DNA of 64,000 nt from Megamerina dolium. Lineage: Eukaryota > Arthropoda > Insecta > Diptera > Megamerinidae. The stretch spans positions 47,239,821-47,303,820 of the forward strand of contig OY978529.1 in NCBI GenBank assembly GCA_963854835.1, read 5' to 3'. Under the pieces are notes generated by a model. The model did no database searches and was not told the DNA's origin. It was given only the letters and a program-made list of their open reading frames with translations. This document shows positions 39,483 to 51,804 of the stretch, piece by piece. The position numbers and the translations under genes were made by a program. Each line of letters begins with the position of its first letter. The stretch's first letter is position 1.

Positions 39483-42400
39483 TACAATGTTTGCATATGA
39501 TTACTAATATATCCCTCACATGAATACCAACCATGCCGTGCGGCAGCTGCTAGCTGCTGACTGAGGCAACTTCAACACTTCACCTGCTGTAAATTGTGTG
39601 CCACGTTTTTATTATGCAATTTACCGTACCATACATTCAAACATTATGTATGATGTGTTATTGTTGTTGTGTTCGTGGGCTGTTCACATCGTCCACAGTT
39701 ATTTACGTACTTGTGGCATTTTACAACAAGCTTGTACATAAGTGGTACATATTTACAAGATAGTGCAGCAAGTAAATGAATAATTTACTTTAAATAGTTG
39801 TGGAAAATGTTAAAAGCCATCATATTAAAGTGAAACAATGCGACTAAAAATCTTGAAATAAAACCAATTGTAAATCGACTACAACAGGAATTTACAACAC
39901 ACCTTAAATTAGTAGATGCATGCAATTTTGTACATGCATAAACTTTAAATTTCGATAGATTGGCTGATGTTCGAAACCAGTTCAAGGATCATCATCAAAT
40001 AGAAATATGAGAGAACTTTCACAAAGTTCGGACAACAGGTAAATAGTCACTAATCAATGAAATTGTTTATCCGGAGGCATTCTCGCACCAATTTTTCCAT
40101 TTTTGCATTGCCACGACCTATTGCGAAAATATAAAAGCTTTACATAAAACAGCAAATGTGTGTTTTGTCTGTTAACATAATTTTTAAATTATGTACACGC
40201 CATGAATGTTAACACAAGCTGAGTCGTAGGAATTAGTCGTTTTTACTCTCTAGTATTGGTTGTGTAACTGTATGTTTTGTACAATATATTATATTTAATT
40301 TTAATAAATAATTAAATACACCTTTATTAATCATTTTTGCCCCTAATTCAGCGATGAAATTGTTGTATGGCTACAAGTTGCTAATTTACATACTAATGAA
40401 ATTGGCATACGTGATATAATGAGTTACAATCAACTTTCAGTTGCAATTCTTTTGTACTTGAGCAGTACAAATAGGCGCTTTAGACTATTCGGTAAAATCA
40501 TTTTTTTTTTTCAAGAACAAAGACATAGGACAACACCCACTATGTCCCCTCGTCCTAATATTGCGGAGTGTACATTGAATATATTGGCTATATATCGTTA
40601 CTTTAATGTAGAAATGGCCTAAAATTTTTTTCAAAATCAATTTTTTTTCTGATTTCAATAGATCGCCATCCAATACAACCCCCTTAAAATATTTAATTTG
40701 CTATGGTAGAGAATAACGGGTGTACAAGCAAAAAGTCCTAATACATTTCATACAAATTGCTTCGGTTTTAAATTTTTTTTTTTTTATTCTCCTGTAAAAT
40801 ATCAAAATTATTAGATGTAAATGTGTATTTTTTAACGCACACATTGGAAAACCTTTCAATTTCATTTTCACTTTAAATTCTTATATTCACCAATGCTCAT
40901 AATTAAAATCAACTCCACTGGCGTTCAAACATACTTACATACTTACGTGCACATTCAAATATAAATTTATATCTAAATGCACATATAATACAATATGCGC
41001 ATACATATGTAGGTTCCATTACCAATGACAAACATTTCCGGTTAACTTTTTAATTGACCTTAGCTTGCTGGTCTATCTGGCAGCTTCTCTTTTGTCGCTT
41101 ATATGAAAAATGACGACTTTTTATACGTTACTATATCGTGATGACAATCACAAAAGAATGAGATAATTATTATTATTTTCTTTTTAATATTAACCTCTCT
41201 ACTTAGTAATTAGCACTCATATATACCCACATGCTTCAGTAGCATGTGGTAACAATCCAAACGCTCAGAACAAAAATTCTGATGTTGTGTTTGTGCTCAA
41301 AAATGTGAAATAAAATTCTTGAAAATTGAGAATTTTTACTAATACCAATAGATCATACAACAGTAGCGTTTTGTTGTAATCAAATGTATTCTAGAGATGA
41401 CATTTGGAACTTGTTGATTTAAGTCGTGTTTTCTATTTCAGAGTTCTCTTTCAATCATTACCATTATATTTTTTTCGATCGGAGAAAATGAATCTGTTTT
41501 CAAAATTGCTCTATTCTGCCTAGTTTGATATTTCAATCTCAAAATTTAATAATTGAGGTATAATTTAATACACCTTGGTTTTATTTATTCTGATGTAATT
41601 TTTTCCATAGAAATTGGTACCGTAGCCATTCTGGCTTTTCAAGAAAATTAACACTACAATTCCCGATTATATGCATTTAATCTTAGAATAAAAATTTTTT
41701 TAATCATAGACCTTTTTTTATTTCAGTTAGAAAATTAAAATAATTTATTGTCCCCAGCGATTAAACTAAAACTTTGCATGGGTCTTTGGAGACATACAAA
41801 AATGAAAAGCAACTTGTGTGTTATATTGTAATTGCATTCCGAACTAGTGTTACGTGGTATACACATATTACTTTCATATAAATATACATAAGTATTTACA
41901 AACATACCTACAAACATGCATATTTTCAGATAGCTATCTAATTTCCATATACCATGAGAAATTCTCGTAAATATACAAGTATGTACAAAGGGTTGCACAT
42001 AAAGGAATTCAAAGTCGAAAATACTCGCTGCTTTACAACGCATGCTTATTTAAAATACCACGAGAAATTTTACGATAATAATAAGGGAATACGTGGCGAG
42101 TTGTAACAGTATTATATGATAGAATATTATAAATATTATAATAATATTATTATAATATAATATTCAAAATAATAAAAAATACCAAGAAACATTTCGTTTA
42201 AGATGTATAGGGCGAATGTATGGATGTCCTTCAGATTGATGGTACAAGGCTTTTGAATGGCCTCTACATCCTTGTAGCGCTTTTCTTTAATGGCCAAATG
42301 TGTTTTCCAATCAAATATAAGTGGCATGGTGCAAGATCTGTTGAATATGGAGAATGGTTGATGATAAAAATGCGATTTTCTTTTAAAAAAAAAAACATTC

Positions 42401-45400
42401 TCAAGTGTCCATCGATGTTACGGCCGATTATTGTGCAACAAACGTCAACTTCCTTCTTCACTGTATTCTGGCCGAAAAATGCGATGTAACAAACGCTTCA
42501 AAACAGCAACATAAAACGCAGCAGTAACCGTTTGTCCAGGTGGAACGAATTCTCTGTGAATTATGATCTTCGAAGCTTAAAAACAAATCAACATGGTCTT
42601 TACTTTTGGACTTTTGGATTGGGGGTTGGGTCTTTTTTCGCCTCTTTAACGATGTCTTTCGAATGTCGAATTCTGATTTATTTCTGGTCGTCAGTCAATT
42701 TGTGTGGAACAAAGCGGGAACACAACTTACGAAGACCCAAAGGTTGTTCATTCCACTTACATTAATTTCATCGAAGATTTTGGCAAAAATTTTATAAATT
42801 CCCGCACTTTTTAGATAGAATCTTCGGTGATCACAACTGGCTGTTGGCTGGCCCACATATTCGTCGTCATTGCGGTCTTCACGACCATTCTTGAACCGGT
42901 TATACAATTATCACCGTAAACTTGTTTCATTATTGGAAACGTTTCGGTAAATGTTTTACGGAATTTAAAACAAAACTTAATATTGGCTGTTTGTTCTATC
43001 GTACGTTCCATCGTCTTTCTTGTACCGACATTGTAAACACACTGACACTTTAGGCGGGATATCTCTGCTTCTATTTATGAAATGGTTATGACAGAATGTC
43101 AATGAAATGTGCATCTTTCATACTCAGTCACCCATCAATAGATGGCGCCACTAAAAAGGGATATTTTTGAAAAGTCCTGTAGTTGAAAGGTTCGCACAAC
43201 AGTAATGGAAGAGCCAAAGAGCCCTTCAGAGCTCATAAGTGCCATATATTTTTTTTTTTTTTTTTTTTTTTTTGTAGATGAACTATTCAATTTTAAAGTA
43301 TTTTGAGAAAATGATCAGATTTTCCATCGTTTTATGATATCTTATTCCATAATAGATTAAATCTAATGGTGCGTATTCATAGTCAAAAGTAAAAAATACG
43401 CTTTTCTGACAAATTCTAAAGAGTTTATATAATCTGAAACGTGCAGGCTTTGTAATTTTGTTTGTTATCTACATCACGAGGTTTCGTATTGTTTTTCGTA
43501 AATGTCTTCAATCGTTTCACCACTGGTACACGTTCCAAGACTGGGTCATATACCTTACGTGTTTTTAATATAAAAAAAAAAAAAAATAAATATGTGGCAC
43601 TTAAAGCCCCAAAGTGCTCATTGGCCGAGCTTCTCTTCTATTACTGTTGTGCGTCTTAAATTTTGGACAGTATTAGAATGGACCTACTTATTTTAGCCGG
43701 TTCCGAACGGCAGAACACTTGTGACATCACTTTTTCTGAGCTTTGTCACAGAGTTCTTTTTAGAAGCTTTTTCATGGCAAGTTGTTACTGTCGGAAGAAT
43801 TGCCAATTGCTTGCCGACAGGTGGGTACCATTCGAAAGAAAAATCTTTTCGATATAAAATTTGTTATGCATCAGCCGGGTATTGAACCACGACCTACAGA
43901 TCAGAAGGCGAACACACTAACCACTGAGCTACGGCACCCACATACACATAATATACAAGTATATTTTTTAATCCACCTCTAAAGTAACTGTCCGATTTTG
44001 GAACAACCAAAAGTTAGCAATCACGATATAAATGGATTTAGGCACCAAAAATTCCATAAAATCACGACCGCGTTGGATTGCCTGAAATTTGTCTAAGTGT
44101 TTGCAAAAATATACCTACCTATTAGCAAATTAATACATGCATGCAATATTATAAATGTTTAAAAATTTTAATTTTTCATTCATTCATTTCAGATTTATCC
44201 CGGTCCCGATCCCAAACAAGCAATAATGGGCTCTTTGGTCTTTTGCATTCATCATAAACAAGGCTGCAAATGGTCAGATGAATTAAGGAAATTAAAGGTG
44301 ATTTTTTATTTATTTTATTTATTTATTTAATAGAGGAAATAATGTGACAAATCACATTATTACTTACATAAACTAGGAGCACTAGTAGCTAGACCTTTAT
44401 TTTAGCTTTACTTTTAGCTTTTACACGCGAGTAGAAAATGAACAACAATAGAGTAGGGAGAGTAGGTCAATCAAGTTTTTAGTGAGAGTTCGAACTCAGT
44501 ACCGATATTAAATTAAGTTCAAGCCATCAAAATTGGCTATTTAAACTAAGTTTTAACTCGTACCTAAATAGTAAATAATATTTAATTAATAATTATAGTA
44601 AATTCTCGTGACTTAAGTTAGAAAGAAAATAAAGGGTATTGGCGGAAATCCGACCGGAGATTCAGATTCAGCCCCGTTGTATGATTTGCACACTCAATGT
44701 GGCTTATTCGGAAAAAACAATTGTTAAGGTTGGATGCACATTCATATTTTATATAGCAAAAACCGGAATGTCACTGAAATTGGATGCTCACGTCACTATG
44801 GATCTTCTACCAGCTTTTGTTGTATCCTTTAGGACTTTACAAGATATTTTAAATTTAGATTTGTTTATTTGAAAATAGAGTAGTAAAATAGATACGAAAA
44901 GTGCATACAAATTCCAAACTTATTTGCTGGTATTATAATACATTTTTCTCTTATATTCACAGGCACATTTAAATGTTTGCAAACACGATGCAACCCAATG
45001 TCCAAACAAATGTGGCGCTCAGATTGCACGCATTATGATGACCGATCATTTGCAGTATACATGCACGATGCGGCGTACAAAATGTGAATTTTGCCAATGC
45101 GAATTCTCTGGAGCCGGTTTGGAAGAACACGGCGGTACCTGCAGCCAAGAGCCGATTTATTGTGAAGCCAAATGTGGACAACGTATATTACGTGGTCGTA
45201 TGACAGCACACAGATCAAAGGACTGCACAAAACGTTTACTGCGATGTGTACATTGTACACGAGAGTTTTCTGCGGACACACTTGCACTGCATGTAGTACA
45301 ATGCCCCCGTGCGCCTGTATCATGCCCACAACATTGTAATGATGGTCCCATTGCACGTGCTGACATTGACGCACATTTACGGGATGAATGCAAAGTTTTA

Positions 45401-46057
45401 GCCATCCCATGTACTTTCAGAGAGGCTGGTTGCCGCTTCAAGGGTCCACGACATGTGCTCGAATTGCATATGGAAGAAAATACTTCAACCCACCTTTCGC
45501 TTATGGTGGCGCTGTCCACACGTCAGGGCCAACAGATACAAATGCTTAAATCGGCTGTCTCTAAGTTATCGATTAATTACACGGGCACATTATTGTGGAA
45601 AATTACCGATTGGGCAACAAAAATGGCAGAGGCACGTAGCAAAGATGGCCTTGAGCTGGTATCACCACCATTCTACACATCACAGTATGGCTACAAGTTG
45701 CAAGCATCGATGTTCCTGAATGGCAATGGACCTGGCGAAAATACACACTTATCAGTTTACATAAAAGTGCTGCCCGGCGAATATGATGCGCTTTTGAAGT
45801 GGCCATTTTCCCACTCCATTACATTTACGCTTTTCGAGCAGGGCTCACCAAATGGCGGTCAAGGTGGTGTTGCTGAATCGTTCGTCCCTGATCCTACATG
45901 GGAGAATTTTCAACGTCCCTCCAATGAACCTGATCAATTAGGTTTTGGATTTCCGCGTTTTATATCACACGATTTATTGCATAATCGACCATTCATAAAG
46001 GATAACACAGTATTTTTGCGAGTAAAAGTGGATCCGAGTAAAATCGTTTCCGTTTAG
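28965..46057 (+). CDS. Traf4: TNF receptor-associated factor 4 (Traf4)
   Basis: The upstream form joins exons 28965-29131, 29300-29366, 44193-44297 and 44963-46057 (477 residues); all junctions are GT/AG and in phase. The N-terminus is Ser/Thr/Asn-rich and followed by [10 protein letters not shown]. The shared part begins [13 protein letters not shown] and continues through a tandem array of Cys/His TRAF-type zinc fingers (about residues 120-290; repeated C-x-C, C-x3-C and H-x-x-x-C spacings). A TRAF/MATH domain (about 320-477) starts [10 protein letters not shown] and ends in the [12 protein letters not shown] segment. There is no RING finger in the exons found, in line with fly Traf4. In Drosophila the protein links to Misshapen/JNK signalling and to adherens-junction remodelling. 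A 14.8-kb intron separates exons 2 and 3 and is packed with repeats. Confidence 0.93.
29132..29299 (+). other. Traf4 intron 1
   Basis: A short intron with a GTAATG donor and a TTTTTCTAG acceptor. It keeps phase 2: the split codon across the junction reads AGC. Confidence 0.8.
30508..30518 (+). promoter_or_regulatory. Motif-1 (M1BP) type site
   Basis: TGGTCACACTA matches the Drosophila core-promoter motif YGGTCACACTR exactly. It lies inside the long Traf4 intron, 5.6 kb upstream of the alternative first exon. Chance occurrence is possible; transcription from here is inference. Confidence 0.35.
31248..31279. repeat. (GCT)n trinucleotide repeat
   Basis: About ten TGC/GCT units in the long Traf4 intron. 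It is not in a recognised reading frame. Confidence 0.85.
34320..34405 (-). mobile_element. tRNA-derived SINE, copy S4 (3' tail fragment)
   Basis: ATATGTGGCACTTATAGGCT and the following CCAAAAGGCCCTTTGACCGA are the tail end of the SINE in reverse. The homology fades after about 34405. The body and tRNA head are missing, as expected for a 5'-truncated or decayed copy. Confidence 0.65.
36126..36443 (+). CDS. Traf4: Alternative first coding exon of Traf4
   Basis: An ATG-started exon of 106 codons ending in phase 0 at a GTAAGT donor. It joins the same third exon at 44193 to give a 505-residue isoform. Its start, [20 protein letters not shown], is positively charged and compact. Then come a Pro-rich [12 protein letters not shown] stretch (a possible SH3-binding site) and a Ser/Thr-rich linker, ending ITELEQI. 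The exon's clean coding character and phase match make it real. It replaces exons 1-2 of the upstream form, so Traf4 has two promoters about 7 kb apart. In-frame codons upstream of this ATG are AT-rich and probably 5' UTR. Confidence 0.88.
36933..37262. repeat. 157-bp tandem duplication with (TA)n tracts
   Basis: A 95-bp block (37011-37105) recurs exactly at 37168-37262, giving a period of 157 bp. Each block is preceded by a (TA)n run (36933-37010 and about 37114-37167). Frames read in both strands as Tyr-Ile repeats are artefacts of the TA runs. Confidence 0.9.
38318..38430. mobile_element. GTAGTTATAGTC palindromic MITE, copy 1
   Basis: The left end reads CCTAGTTATAGTCAACATCA and the right end in reverse CTGTAGTTATAGTCAAAATT. 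The inverted ends are about 25-30 bp with an AT-rich centre. The ends resemble the elements at 62485-62625 and 63910-64000. Confidence 0.55.
38890..39340 (-). pseudogene. Decayed Tc1/mariner-superfamily transposase, C-terminal half
   Basis: Minus-strand frames give, in order, [14 protein letters not shown] (about 39260-39300), a frame-shifted [13 protein letters not shown] segment, then [20 protein letters not shown] and [20 protein letters not shown] (38903-39139). This is the usual order of the C-terminal half of DDE transposases often seen in insects (W-F-Q-Q-D-G-A ... L-W-G-x-V ... Y-A-x-x-P-x-T-I ... R-S-R-G-x-H). The catalytic Asp of QQDGA is replaced by Tyr, and frameshifts and a stop interrupt the frame. 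It is dead. Confidence 0.7.
39405..39475. repeat. (TA)n microsatellite
   Basis: A long uninterrupted TA run next to the decayed transposase, preceded by imperfect ATATATAATAT repeats. Confidence 0.9.
42200..43020 (-). pseudogene. Decayed mariner transposase gene
   Basis: On the minus strand the N-terminus begins at 43011 with [20 protein letters not shown] and continues [16 protein letters not shown], the helix-turn-helix typical of mariner transposases. A second frame (42811-42907) has [19 protein letters not shown], the linker after it. Further on, 42264-42461 has [15 protein letters not shown], the mariner signature around the third catalytic Asp (HPPYSPDLAPCDF), here with the final D changed to H. 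Many frameshifts and stops lie between. Terminal inverted repeats could not be identified. Confidence 0.75.
43192..43275 (+). mobile_element. tRNA-derived SINE, copy S5 (3' tail fragment)
   Basis: CGCACAACAGTAATGGAAGA followed by AGTGCCATATATTTTTT matches the last 80 bp of the SINE. It abuts the decayed mariner and ends in a long poly-T run. Confidence 0.65.
43588..43940 (-). mobile_element. tRNA-derived SINE, copy S6 (full length)
   Basis: The best-preserved copy, on the minus strand. The 5' end reads TGGGTGCCGTAGCTCAGTGG with an A-box TAGCTCAGTGG (43921-43931) and a B-box GGTTCAATAC (43879-43888). A body of about 270 bp follows, ending near TATGTGGCAC reversed, then a T/A-rich tail. The spacing of the A- and B-boxes fits an internal RNA polymerase III promoter. 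I cannot assign the parent tRNA: two anticodon-loop alignments are possible. Confidence 0.82.
44298..44962. other. Traf4 last intron
   Basis: An intron with a GTGATT donor and a TTCACAG acceptor. A frame at 44639-44872 has a vague K-L-D-x-x-x-T-x-x-x-L-L-P pattern reminiscent of retroviral-type proteases, but it is too weak to call. Confidence 0.7.
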
Positions 46058-47423
46058 TCGGTGCAAGGAATCATGCGACATCTACACAAAGCGAACAATT
46101 AAAAAAATTTAATTTAAGAAATTTACTCTTCCTATGTAAATACTGTGTATTCGAATTCAAAGAGTATATAAGATCGGGCTATGGTCAGACTGTATAAAGT
46201 GAATTTCAAAGCAACGCATCGTCAGTTTCAAAGCAAATGAGTCAGATGAGAGTATTGCTGCCGATGTTTGCTGTCAAACTAACGAAATATTTGTTATACT
46301 GACAAATTAATTAAAGAGAAACGAATAACTTTTTTCCTGACGAAAAAAAGTTCACTTCATATAAAATGGGGTCGTTTGGGCAGAGCCGAAGATAAACATT
46401 AAAGCAAAAATGTTTACGTGAAACATAGTTGTGAAACTATAGTTTTGTTAAAGAATCAGCAGGGAGCAAAAAAGAGGAATGAACACGTTCACTTCAAATT
46501 TTGCTGCTAACGAATCGACCCTGCATCACTTCACATAAAATGAGTTGCGCCCTTGAAGCCTTGTTATCTTCGGCTTTGCAATCGAACATTGATGAGCTAA
46601 TAAAAAACAGAAAAACCATTAAACCATTAACAACAATCATTGATAAATAAATATTAGCATTTGCGCAATTACGATCTGCAGGTTATTTTAAAGATTATTT
46701 GAATTGACGCGTTCAGAGCAAAACCGAAGTGACAACATAAAAGTGAACCGTTGATTTTTTACTTAAACCAAAACGAACTATACTGTTTTTGTTTGTCTAT
46801 TTGATTATACCTTTTATGTATAGCATAAATTGATCATGCAAAAAACTTTTGAGTCTTTGGTATAAAAAATCTAAATATTCACAATATAAATTCTTTAGAT
46901 ACACGAATATATTTTCTTTTTATTCATATGTATATAGTACATACATGTCCAAAAACTCAAACAAAATTATGGTTCCATTTTTTCACTTAATTTCTGTCAA
47001 ATAATATTCTTCGTTTTCACTAGGAATGCGCCAATTTTAGATCGAGTAAGTTAGTGAATAATATTAAACCAAAGTAATTAAGAAAAAAAACTCGTAAAAT
47101 CACCGAAATGTGAGAGCAAATTTTCATGTACAGCAAGTTCGTGTCTTTAGTTTTTTGTTCAATTTTATTTTATTTATTAATAAACTTTTGGTTTTTTTTT
47201 TGGTAAACAAAAATCATTTAAGACATGTTCAAAATGATTCCAAAATGTAGATTTAACATACGAGTATACGTAGTTGTAAGCATAAATAAAGTTCAAATTA
47301 AATACACACTGCACTTGTATGCAATTACAACTTATTTTGTTAATGTACAACTATAACTATAGAGCTGGCTACTCCATCGATCATCAATAGTCATTAGTTT
47401 TGTAAGTTAATTCAGCTCTCAAC

Positions 47424-47426
<3 letters not shown>
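46058..47426. other. Traf4 3' UTR and spacer
   Basis: An AATAAA at about 47285 is one possible poly-A site. Around 46370-46580, GAGCCGAAGATAAACATT and the reverse of AAAGCCGAAGATAACAAG lie in inverted positions, and two CACTTCAYATAAAATG words form direct repeats. This resembles the segment near 7835. No gene is supported. Confidence 0.4.
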
Positions 47427-48562
<1,136 letters not shown>

Positions 48563-48568
48563 TTTATT
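48563..48568 (-). terminator. Polyadenylation signal of Vps53
   Basis: AATAAA on the minus strand about 95 bp downstream of the Vps53 stop codon, which would give a short 3' UTR. Confidence 0.45.
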
Positions 48569-48663
48569 TGTTTTTTTTTTGTTCTTTAATGAATTTGTTG
48601 TCTCTATAAGTAGTTACATAATTATAAATGGAATGCCTGAAAAGTATTATGCAATTTTCGTTT

Positions 48664-51600
48664 TTATGGCAAACGCTTCTTTAATAGATTTTCTAATTTA
48701 CGTATACGACCACGATCAGTAGAGTTGGTATCAGAATTCTTATCTGAACTACCACCAGTGAAACTGCCAACGCTGAAAATAAAAGCCCGTTTCGGTGTCG
48801 ACGTTGAAGCAGTTGAAGATGCTGATGCAGTTGTCGTTGTTGAGATAATGCTTTGTTGAGCCGAGTCTCCAGCAACGGCATTTAAATCATTATTCGAATT
48901 GCTTTGTATTGACATAGAGTCAGTTGCCTTCTGTACAAAACTATGGCTATTTACATCAGTCACATCCTGTATTATGCTACCGCCACTACTACTATCCTCA
49001 CCACTGATACCAGCAACGGCAGCAGTATGTTTGAAGAGATCAATCAACTGCAACTGATCGACGCGTTTCACCGCCTTCATATCGAGTATTTTTTGATATT
49101 CAGCAATTGTGATATCCGGCAACAACTTGAGCACCTGCTGTGTGAAGTGCGCCGGTGGTTGAACGGGCGTCATAACGACTTTGATAATCATTTCAGCACG
49201 TGTCATATCCTTTACAACGACTTTAGTAAAGCTTGTAGGCGCCTTACGATTCACACTCGAGCCAATCGATGGCAAATCTAGCAGTGCTGTCTTCAAACTA
49301 TGGGTATCTAATAGCAATTGTTCGCAGCCTAAAACATTATTAGATCCATCGGAATGCGTTAGTTTACACTTGTAGAGAACATTTATAAATTTCGGTATAA
49401 AGGCATTGACAAATTTATGGCAAAATTGCGTAAAGTACTTGCGCGATGATGCAAGATTGTCACGTATTATGGGTACCGTTTGCTTAAAACTGCTACATAT
49501 AGAGCTTATGAAAGCACTCTGATCACCAACATTACTTATGTTTTGCCATTGTATTTTGGACATGGCCTGTAGCGATACCTCACAACTAGCTTCGAGATCT
49601 TGTACTAATAACTGAATGCAGTTGGAAATGATGCTGCAAGATAAGAAGTGTTTGTATCAAGTTTTCTCAAATTATTGCATGACATCTTACCGATGAAATA
49701 TATCACGCTCTTCTGACATATCAATCTTAGTCACATAAACTGATGTGACCTTCTGCTTAAGTTTATCTTCCAGCTGTTGCACAGTTTCCAAGCAATACTC
49801 CGCGGTTGTAAGGACGCAGCATATACGTATTAAATCATCTCTTGTGAAACGTTGTGTATCGCCCTCTTTGAGAAAATTGTGAAAAACTTGGCCGGCTGCA
49901 GTGGAAAGATTTTGCATATCACGTGTTAGGAGCGACATACTCTTGCCAATGCTGGATGTGGTTGTTAACAATTTTGGTATGCTGTGTTCCAACACTTTTG
50001 TGGCATATTCACGTAAATATTTTTTAAAAACCATGGCCAAGTCGTACATAGGTTGTTCGTTGCTCAACTGGTTGCATTGCACCATACACTTTTTATAGAA
50101 GACAAAAAGATCGGCAGAGCTACAATAAAGCACATAAGCGAATGGCCTAAAAATGTTGCGTACTCCAACTTACCTGGGATAAACTGTGGTTTTTGCTTCA
50201 CCAGGTTTGAAAGGTTCTCTTGCCATTTCAACAAACTTTTCCATAAGCTCAGACAAATTTCGATCAATGCTACGAATGTATATACCCAAATGCGCCTTAA
50301 AACAACTTCCAATCTGATCGTGAAAAACTCCAATCGAAGCCGGTGTTAAAGTTGCATCTGCAGCTGTATCCGCAATTAGTGAAGGAGTGTTCTCGGGAAT
50401 TGGTATACCTAAGGTAACGCCAGTAAAACGTTTCGATAGCAATTGCTCAAATGCTTGCGTTTTATTAATGGCAAACAATAACAGGCGAACATCAATTTCA
50501 TTACTACGTTTTGCCATTATATGTGACAACTGATCACGTGTTAAATGGCAGAACTCAACTGTAATACGTTCCGACACTTCCCAATCCAAAGGAAAAACGG
50601 CTCCAAATTTCTCTTCAAAGTCAAGTAAGTGGCGCTTCAGCCAAGCATATCGTTTATCAATTTTATCCAACCAAGCAATATCTTGGTTTTCATGGAAAAG
50701 ATGCACATACTCCTCAAGTTGTTGTGCTGCATAAGATATGAAAACAAGAAGCCTTGATTACAATCAGAACTCGATTACTGGATTATGTTATTATGTACTA
50801 CCTATGAACCACTTTAACAACTCCTTTTTAACTTTTGGTTCTAACACTGATATCACTTTACAAGAGTCTGTCAATTGATTTAAGCCCAAGCGCCTTTGTC
50901 CACCGCCACTTGATTTATTGGAAAATGCTTCCTTAAAATCTTCCGTAATTTGCTTTGCGAGCTTCACTTGTATTTTTTCGACGCTTTGGGAGAGATTCTG
51001 CGAAATGGTTTTGAAATATAAACAACGTTTGACCTCTATTAAATTGCATATTACATAAATATACATCTACATACCTTTATTTCATCGATATCTGAATACT
51101 GTTGAAAATGGTGATTAACTTCTGAAATTGCCTGTAGCGGGTTTAGTATCTCACCGTATAACCTTTTCTCGATTAGCTTATTCAAGCTATCTATACCACC
51201 TACTAACATGTGTAAATGGTTAAGAGTTGTTATTGCTGAGGTCAAATTACGCTTAGCACAGTCCAACTGCTTTATATCACGAGTTATCTCCTTCACCATT
51301 TCTTCCGTGGATTCAGCACGTGTCTTCACATCAATGATATGTGAATACAGTGCCGTAATGACCTTTTGTGCTTCAGATAATGCTAATTGACCATCCTGAC
51401 CAGTATTAGTTTGACCACGTACAACAGAACGTATATTATCATCGATGACTGAAACCTCACATTGCATACGCTGAATCGTCTCATCGATATTTGCAAGCGA
51501 TTGTTCATTGGGAAATAGTTGATTAATGTAATCTACCGTATTGAAGTCTGGGGAGTCCATCGGGTCATCAGTATTCAATACCTTCACGAGAGCATGTGGG

Positions 51601-51804
51601 AAAAACGCCATTGTAATCAAATGCCAACACGTACTTGCATATGATATACATAAATATAAAAATTACCTTGTCAATGGCATGTTTCACTTCTTTGGTGAAT
51701 TGAATCTTATTAGTTGACGAACTTCCCAACCCACTTTGCCCAATAGCATCTTCACCACTGCCACCAGTATCTCCAGGAGTCAACAAGTTTACACTCGTCT
51801 CCAT
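48664..51804 (-). CDS. Vps53: Vps53, subunit of the GARP/EARP tethering complexes
   Basis: Six exons on the minus strand (51804-51667, 51581-51075, 50997-50802, 50726-50174, 50119-49691, 49633-48664) join in phase to give 930 residues. The N-terminal Vps53 domain carries DSPDFNTVDYINQLFPNEQS and then SLANID and VRGQTNTGQDGQLALSEAQK. The central part has NQDIAWLDKIDKRYAWLKR and RITVEFCHLTRDQL. The C-terminus has GDQSAFISSI, PIIRDNLASSRKYFTQFCHK, EQLLLDTHSLK and DLPSIGS, and ends RIRKLENLLKKRLP, as in human VPS53. The protein tethers endosome-derived vesicles at the trans-Golgi network with Vps51, Vps52 and Vps54 (GARP) or Vps50 (EARP). A fly-specific Ser/Thr-rich insert precedes the C-terminal helix. 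The start is the first ATG of exon 1. It is divergent from Psf2. Confidence 0.93.

Larger units (their letters stand above)
36444..44192. other. Traf4 intron downstream of the alternative exon
   Basis: Holds two (TA)n tracts in a tandem duplication (36933-37262), a palindromic MITE (38318-38430), two decayed transposase genes (38890-39340 and 42200-43020), a further (TA)n tract and two SINE copies. No nested host gene was found. Confidence 0.6.

Noticed and set aside
44639..44872. Possible retroviral-type protease relic in the last Traf4 intron
   Set aside because: Only a vague K-L-D ... T ... L-L-P pattern; the D-T/S-G catalytic motif is absent.
45033..45519. Minus-strand frames opposite the last Traf4 exon
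   Set aside because: Shadows of the Traf4 coding strand.
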